DNA of 10,215 nucleotides from an uncultured Lachnoanaerobaculum sp. (GTDB lineage Bacteria > Bacillota > Clostridia > Lachnospirales > Lachnospiraceae): positions 1 to 10,215 of the forward strand of contig CALALP010000050.1 in assembly GCA_937925515.1 (NCBI GenBank), in the 5' to 3' direction. The notes below the pieces were generated by a model, which worked only from the letters and a program-made list of their open reading frames with translations, did not search any database and was not told the origin of the DNA. Each line of letters begins with the position of its first letter. The stretch's first letter is position 1. The position numbers and the translations under genes are program-made. This document shows, one piece after another, positions 6,449 to 10,215 of the stretch.

Positions 6449-8426
6449 CTCTACTCCCATTTTCTATATCCACTATTATATCAGATAAACACTTTTCAAG
6501 GTCAAAATTATTGTATCTTTTTTTAATATTTGCTCTTTTTAAATTTTCCTCCGAAAAGTCCTCATTATCTGCCAGAAATCTCCTACACATCTCATCATAC
6601 TTAGGCTCTTTTTGAATTTTCTCTCTATCAAATGCCCTTTCTAGTCTAACTCTATCTTCAACTTCTATATAAAAAGGAATTACCTTTGAACTTCCAAAAT
6701 AATCTCTTAACTTTATAAATGATTCTAAAGTACCTATTCCGATATATGTAAATGTATCTAGGTCTAGGGTTTCATCTGCAACCGTAGCATAATACCAATC
6801 CCCATATACCGTGTTATAGACTCTCATTTCTATTACTTTTCCCTCATTTTCATATTCCTTAAGTGTTTCTAAGTCTGTAAAATGATAGTCTTTTCCGTCT
6901 TTTTCATTATCCCTTTTAGGTCTAGTAGTATAAATTACAATATTTTTAAATAAAGGATATTTCTCACAAAGCTTTGTATAAATTGTATCCTTGCCTGCTG
7001 CACTCTTTCCCATTAGATAATATATTTTATTGCTAAAAATTCCATTTTCCTTAAGTCCAAGTACATTACAATCTTTCATAATATAGCTTTTTATCTCCTC
7101 TACCATATTTTTTGTAATAATCTGTCCATATCTGACTATTGGAATATCAGGAGGATATACATAGATATGTGCCTTTGCTCTTTTGCCAATAAGTTTATCT
7201 ATATTTTTAAGACTTTTTTCGCTAAAAGAGCCTAAAAACTCCTCATTAGTCATTTCTTCTATTTTCTTATCTAGGTCTTTAAGTGAACTTAATAAATGAC
7301 TTCTTAGTTTCTTTGTGTCAAATATATTAAGCATCAAAAGCACATAATCCTCTTTTGCCATTTCAGCCTCAATGTTATAAAATTCTCTCAAAAACTTTTG
7401 AAGTCTAGTTCCACTTAAAATTAAATTATCTTTTTTAGCATATATAATAAGCTTATACTTATCTGTTTCGTATACTTTTAAATCTTTTACTATATGTAAA
7501 TGTTTAAGTCCCTTAGTTTCACTATATAAGTTTTGTATATTTTTTATATCTAATGAAAATAGCTCCTTAGACTCACTCTCCATAAAGCGTATGGCTAAAT
7601 CTATTGAGGACATAAGTATATAAGAGGGCGAACTTGTTTCAAATATAGCTAAATTTCTCTTAACATTTTCTAATAGATTACTCTCATTTGATACATGTAA
7701 AATTGCTGTTTGTGTAAATGCAGGAAGTGTCTTATGTGTACTTTGAATAACTAAATCAGCCTTAAAATCAACTGCACTTGATTTTTTTATGAGTCCTGCA
7801 TTTTCCATAAATCTAAGATATGCCCCATGTGCCTCATCAACTATTAGAGGAAGTTTATATGAATGAACAAGTTCAACAATTTTTTCTATATCAGATATAA
7901 CCCCCTCATAAGTTGGAGAAGTTATAAAAACTGCACTTATATTTTCAAAGTCTTTTTTTATTACATTTTCTAACTTCTCTATATCTACACCACCATTTAA
8001 GTTAAGGTCTTTATAGCTAACTTTTATATTTGGGATAATGATAGGTTCTAAATTACATAATTCTATTGCATTATAAGCACTTATATGTGCGTCTTCTGAA
8101 ATTATAATATTTTTTCTATTTGCTTTAGCCGCTCCTCTTATGGCTGCAAGTATTCCACAACTACTTCCATTTACTAAAAAAAAGCAATTATCACTAACAT
8201 AAACTTTGGCTGCAAAATCCTGTGCTTGTTTTAAAATGCCGCTTGCAGCATGTAATGAATCTGTTCCATAAACTTCCGTAACATCAACATTTTCAATATC
8301 AAAAAGTAAGTCTTTCATAAGCTTTGGCATATTCCTTTTATGCCCCGGCATGTGAAGTGGAAAAACTCCCGACTTATGATATTTTTTAAGTTTATAAAAT
8401 AGTGAATCTAAAAATATTTCTTTCAT
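6438..8426 (-). CDS. Fusion of Orn/Lys/Arg decarboxylase-type PLP enzyme and guanylate-kinase-like domain
   Basis: One uninterrupted 662-residue frame holds two enzymes. Residues 1 to about 460 form a fold-type I PLP enzyme of the Orn/Lys/Arg decarboxylase group (like YaaO). Key parts are LHMPGHKR (24-31), LVNGSSCG (84-91), the PLP-nitrogen aspartate in VDEAHGA (Asp197, His200) and the Schiff-base lysine in STHKTLPAFTQ (Lys232). The family C-terminal domain has YPPDIPIVRYG (424-434). After a linker of only about ten residues, 467-655 is a guanylate-kinase-like domain. Its P-loop is GKSAAGKDT (473-481). GMP-site residues are in TTRPKR (500-505), DGKDYHF (510-516), VIEM (531-534) and VYGDW (540-544). 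The substrate of the PLP half (lysine, arginine, ornithine or other) and of the kinase half are not proven. In Bacillus this position is held by separate yaaO and tmk genes. The start has AGGTG seven bases upstream and shares one base with the preceding stop codon (TAATG). Confidence 0.9.
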   Translation of the reverse strand: MKEIFLDSLFYKLKKYHKSGVFPLHMPGHKRNMPKLMKDLLFDIENVDVTEVYGTDSLHAASGILKQAQDFAAKVYVSDNCFFLVNGSSCGILAAIRGAAKANRKNIIISEDAHISAYNAIELCNLEPIIIPNIKVSYKDLNLNGGVDIEKLENVIKKDFENISAVFITSPTYEGVISDIEKIVELVHSYKLPLIVDEAHGAYLRFMENAGLIKKSSAVDFKADLVIQSTHKTLPAFTQTAILHVSNESNLLENVKRNLAIFETSSPSYILMSSIDLAIRFMESESKELFSLDIKNIQNLYSETKGLKHLHIVKDLKVYETDKYKLIIYAKKDNLILSGTRLQKFLREFYNIEAEMAKEDYVLLMLNIFDTKKLRSHLLSSLKDLDKKIEEMTNEEFLGSFSEKSLKNIDKLIGKRAKAHIYVYPPDIPIVRYGQIITKNMVEEIKSYIMKDCNVLGLKENGIFSNKIYYLMGKSAAGKDTIYTKLCEKYPLFKNIVIYTTRPKRDNEKDGKDYHFTDLETLKEYENEGKVIEMRVYNTVYGDWYYATVADETLDLDTFTYIGIGTLESFIKLRDYFGSSKVIPFYIEVEDRVRLERAFDREKIQKEPKYDEMCRRFLADNEDFSEENLKRANIKKRYNNFDLEKCLSDIIVDIENGSRDDL
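6454..6458 (-). promoter_or_regulatory. Ribosome binding site deciding the holB start
   Basis: GGGAG lies five bases before the ATG at 6448 and inside the coding end of the upstream fusion gene. The upstream ATG at 6460 has only a weak GTGGA site. The arrangement ATGGGAG...ATG is the same as at the hydrolase gene. Confidence 0.6.
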
Positions 8427-10204
8427 TATTTAGCACCTATTTGAACTTTACTATCTGTATTTAAAGTTACAGTTGACATAGAACTCACCTGCATATCCTT
8501 TGTTTGCTCATTATAAATTCCCTCTTCAATGTAGCAATATAAATCTTTTCCCTCGGTTGTAACAACCTTTAATCTACTAAGTGCCGATGCCCCTTTAACA
8601 CCTCTTTCAGCCTCATCAAGTATAAGATATAATTTATTTTCACTAAGATTATAATCTAAAACTCTACCATAAGTATTGTTAAGTGCTAATGGATAATACT
8701 CCATAAATATTGAGGCATTTTCAGGGTAATAATACATTTTTGTTACTCTGCCCTCAAACTGACTTGTAAGTGCTACTCTTTCCTTGGTATTTACATTTAT
8801 TTTGTATAGCTGACTAAATGGAACATCTCCCTCAGCCCTTACAATGGCACTGTAATAAAGTTCATTTCCAACTACACACATACCTGTTATCCATTTTCCT
8901 TGTGATAAATACTTTTCTCCGTCATCAGTGTAAATGTTGTTGTCATTTTCATTTCCACTTAACACATAAGTAGTTTTACCGATTACAGTAGGGATTTGGT
9001 CAACAGAAACAATAGCTCCATTTTCAAGATTATAGATTCTTGCCCCTATTTGAATACTTTCGTTTTCTTTAAAACTTACCTGCTTTTCATTGGCATCTGT
9101 TAATATATATCTACCATTTGAATCAGTAACCATAGCATTTTCTCCCACTACCTCAGCTTGGTTAGCTGTTACAAAGTAAATTAGTTTATCGTCCTTAAAG
9201 TACCATGCAGTATCTTCTACCACAACATAGCCATTTACACCTTCAGAAATCATCTCAATTTTGCCTGTTCCGTCCTTGAGCCTGCAAAAACTAGGTAAAT
9301 CCTTATTTTCCTCTTTAGATAAATAGTATATCCAACCGTCCTCATTTACTATTGAATCATTTATAATGTAAATTTTTAAATCACCCATTCCCTGTTGGTC
9401 AAGTTGTCTTCCGAGGTCAGTTTCGTTTTGTTCTATATCATAAACCTTTCTTGTAATACTTTTTAGTTCTCCACTATCAGCAAATTCAAAATCTTGTGCT
9501 CCAAGGTGCAAATCCCCCTTAACCATGTAACCTAGTTCATTGAAATAATAAAGCTTTGCGTCATCAAATAACCAATTTTCAAGCACAAAACTACCGTCGC
9601 TTTTCTTATATTTCCAACCTTTTTCATATTTATTCCAACCAAAAGAGGCTTTATCTGCATTTTCAGCATTCTCAGAAGTTGTTTCAACTACAACTCCATA
9701 ACTAGTGGTCGTTTCAGTTATTTTAGTTGTTTCTTTCTTACTTACAATCTTATCTTTTGAATCTATAAGACTAAATGTTAAAATACCTGCAATTATAATC
9801 AATATCCCTACTATAACTGTTTTAACTATAAGTTGATTGCTTGATTTTTTCATTCTCGAAACAATTTTAGTTTCAAAAAAGTTTCCCTCAAGGCTCTCTT
9901 CTAAATCAGTACTTTCTTCTAAATTAAAAAAGCCAAGTTCGTCTTCTATTGATATAAGTAAAGTTTCGGCTTGTTTATCTAAATCAGTATCTTTCTTTAA
10001 ATCAACTATATATTCTTTAGTTTCAAAGCTCTTATCTTCAATTATATTCTTTGCTAAGGAAATTAACCAATCTTCTAATTTATCATCAGGTATCTCTTCT
10101 TTTTTATTCCAAAGTTCTATATAAGTTTTTGATATAATCTCCCAAATAAAATCCTTATCATAGTTATATGTTGTGTTAAGCTCTTTGTACAAAGAGCTTA
10201 ACAC
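8426..10204 (-). CDS. Membrane protein with sigma-region-2-like head and extracellular repeat/propeller-like domain; 5' end uncertain
   Basis: First visible gene of the operon, 592 residues as read; I do not recognise a named family. Residues about 18-57 (FIWEIISKTYIELWNKK...WLISLAKNIIED) resemble part of ECF sigma region 2. One membrane helix lies at about 124-147, after a basic RMKK, so the head is cytoplasmic. A Thr-rich linker (157-185) leads to a stretch at 189-230 (GWKYKKSDG...YYFNELGYMVKG) like a cell-wall/glucan-binding repeat. About 350 residues of short Tyr- and Asp-rich beta repeats follow, such as WIYYLSKEE, TAWYFKDDKLIYF, NELYYSAIV and DLYCYIE. These suggest a beta-propeller-like or DUF5050-type sensor outside the cell. 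The only in-frame start here is GTG at 10204, without a ribosome site and inside a perfect palindrome, so the first five or six residues are doubtful and the true 5' end may be missing. Confidence 0.68.
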   Translation of the reverse strand: MLSSLYKELNTTYNYDKDFIWEIISKTYIELWNKKEEIPDDKLEDWLISLAKNIIEDKSFETKEYIVDLKKDTDLDKQAETLLISIEDELGFFNLEESTDLEESLEGNFFETKIVSRMKKSSNQLIVKTVIVGILIIIAGILTFSLIDSKDKIVSKKETTKITETTTSYGVVVETTSENAENADKASFGWNKYEKGWKYKKSDGSFVLENWLFDDAKLYYFNELGYMVKGDLHLGAQDFEFADSGELKSITRKVYDIEQNETDLGRQLDQQGMGDLKIYIINDSIVNEDGWIYYLSKEENKDLPSFCRLKDGTGKIEMISEGVNGYVVVEDTAWYFKDDKLIYFVTANQAEVVGENAMVTDSNGRYILTDANEKQVSFKENESIQIGARIYNLENGAIVSVDQIPTVIGKTTYVLSGNENDNNIYTDDGEKYLSQGKWITGMCVVGNELYYSAIVRAEGDVPFSQLYKINVNTKERVALTSQFEGRVTKMYYYPENASIFMEYYPLALNNTYGRVLDYNLSENKLYLILDEAERGVKGASALSRLKVVTTEGKDLYCYIEEGIYNEQTKDMQVSSMSTVTLNTDSKVQIGAK

Positions 10205-10215
10205 AACATATAACT
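10162..10215. repeat. Perfect 54-base palindrome at the window edge
   Basis: Bases 10162-10188 are the exact reverse complement of 10189-10215: 27-base arms, no mismatch, no loop, centred on GTAC. It reaches the last base of the window. It covers the first codons of the membrane-protein gene, carries no T-run and shows no terminator shape. A perfect, loop-free palindrome inside coding sequence ending exactly at the sequence edge is typical of a fold-back (chimeric) assembly or amplification end. A genuine cruciform-forming element is the alternative. Confidence 0.95.

Noticed and set aside
10162..10215. Palindrome as a transcription terminator of an upstream gene
   Set aside because: It is a loop-free perfect palindrome, not GC-rich, lies in coding sequence and is followed by ATGATAAGG rather than a T-run.

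Overview
The window is AT-rich (roughly 30% G+C by eye), tightly packed and coded entirely on the minus strand. It uses Gram-positive style Shine-Dalgarno sites (AGGAG, GGGAG, GAGG). Gene content and order resemble the yaaO-tmk-holB-yaaT-yabB-rsmI segment of Bacillus subtilis, so I infer a Firmicute, most likely a Clostridia/Lachnospiraceae-type anaerobe. No gene is a diagnostic taxon marker, so this is inference.

Right to left, in the direction of transcription, about 8 kb forms one apparent operon (10204 down to 2099). It starts with a single-pass membrane protein that has a sigma-region-2-like cytoplasmic head and a large extracellular part. Next comes a 662-residue fusion of an Orn/Lys/Arg decarboxylase-type PLP enzyme with a guanylate-kinase-like domain. 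Then follow the DNA polymerase III delta' subunit (holB), a PSP1/RicT (YaaT) protein, a TrmN6/YabB-type tRNA methyltransferase, the 16S rRNA methyltransferase RsmI, an RpiB sugar-phosphate isomerase and an unrecognised 134-residue charged protein. Adjacent genes overlap or are separated by 1 to 24 bases. The operon promoter lies beyond the right edge.

Left of the operon is a free-standing tRNA-Arg(CCU) unit with its own extended -10 promoter and a strong intrinsic terminator. About 580 bases of AT-rich non-coding DNA follow, and then a membrane-anchored alpha/beta hydrolase that appears monocistronic. At the far left a near-consensus promoter, preceded by phased A-tracts and an inverted repeat, fires leftward out of the window.

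The operon joins replication (holB), RNA processing and modification (RicT, TrmN, RsmI) and metabolism (PLP enzyme, nucleotide-kinase-like domain, RpiB). The points most worth a second look are the PLP enzyme-kinase fusion, the perfect 54-base palindrome at the right edge (probably a fold-back artefact that leaves the first gene's 5' end unreliable), the unusual architecture of that first gene, and a His-to-Tyr change in the RpiB phosphate-site motif. I see no CRISPR array, phage, intact insertion sequence or defence system.
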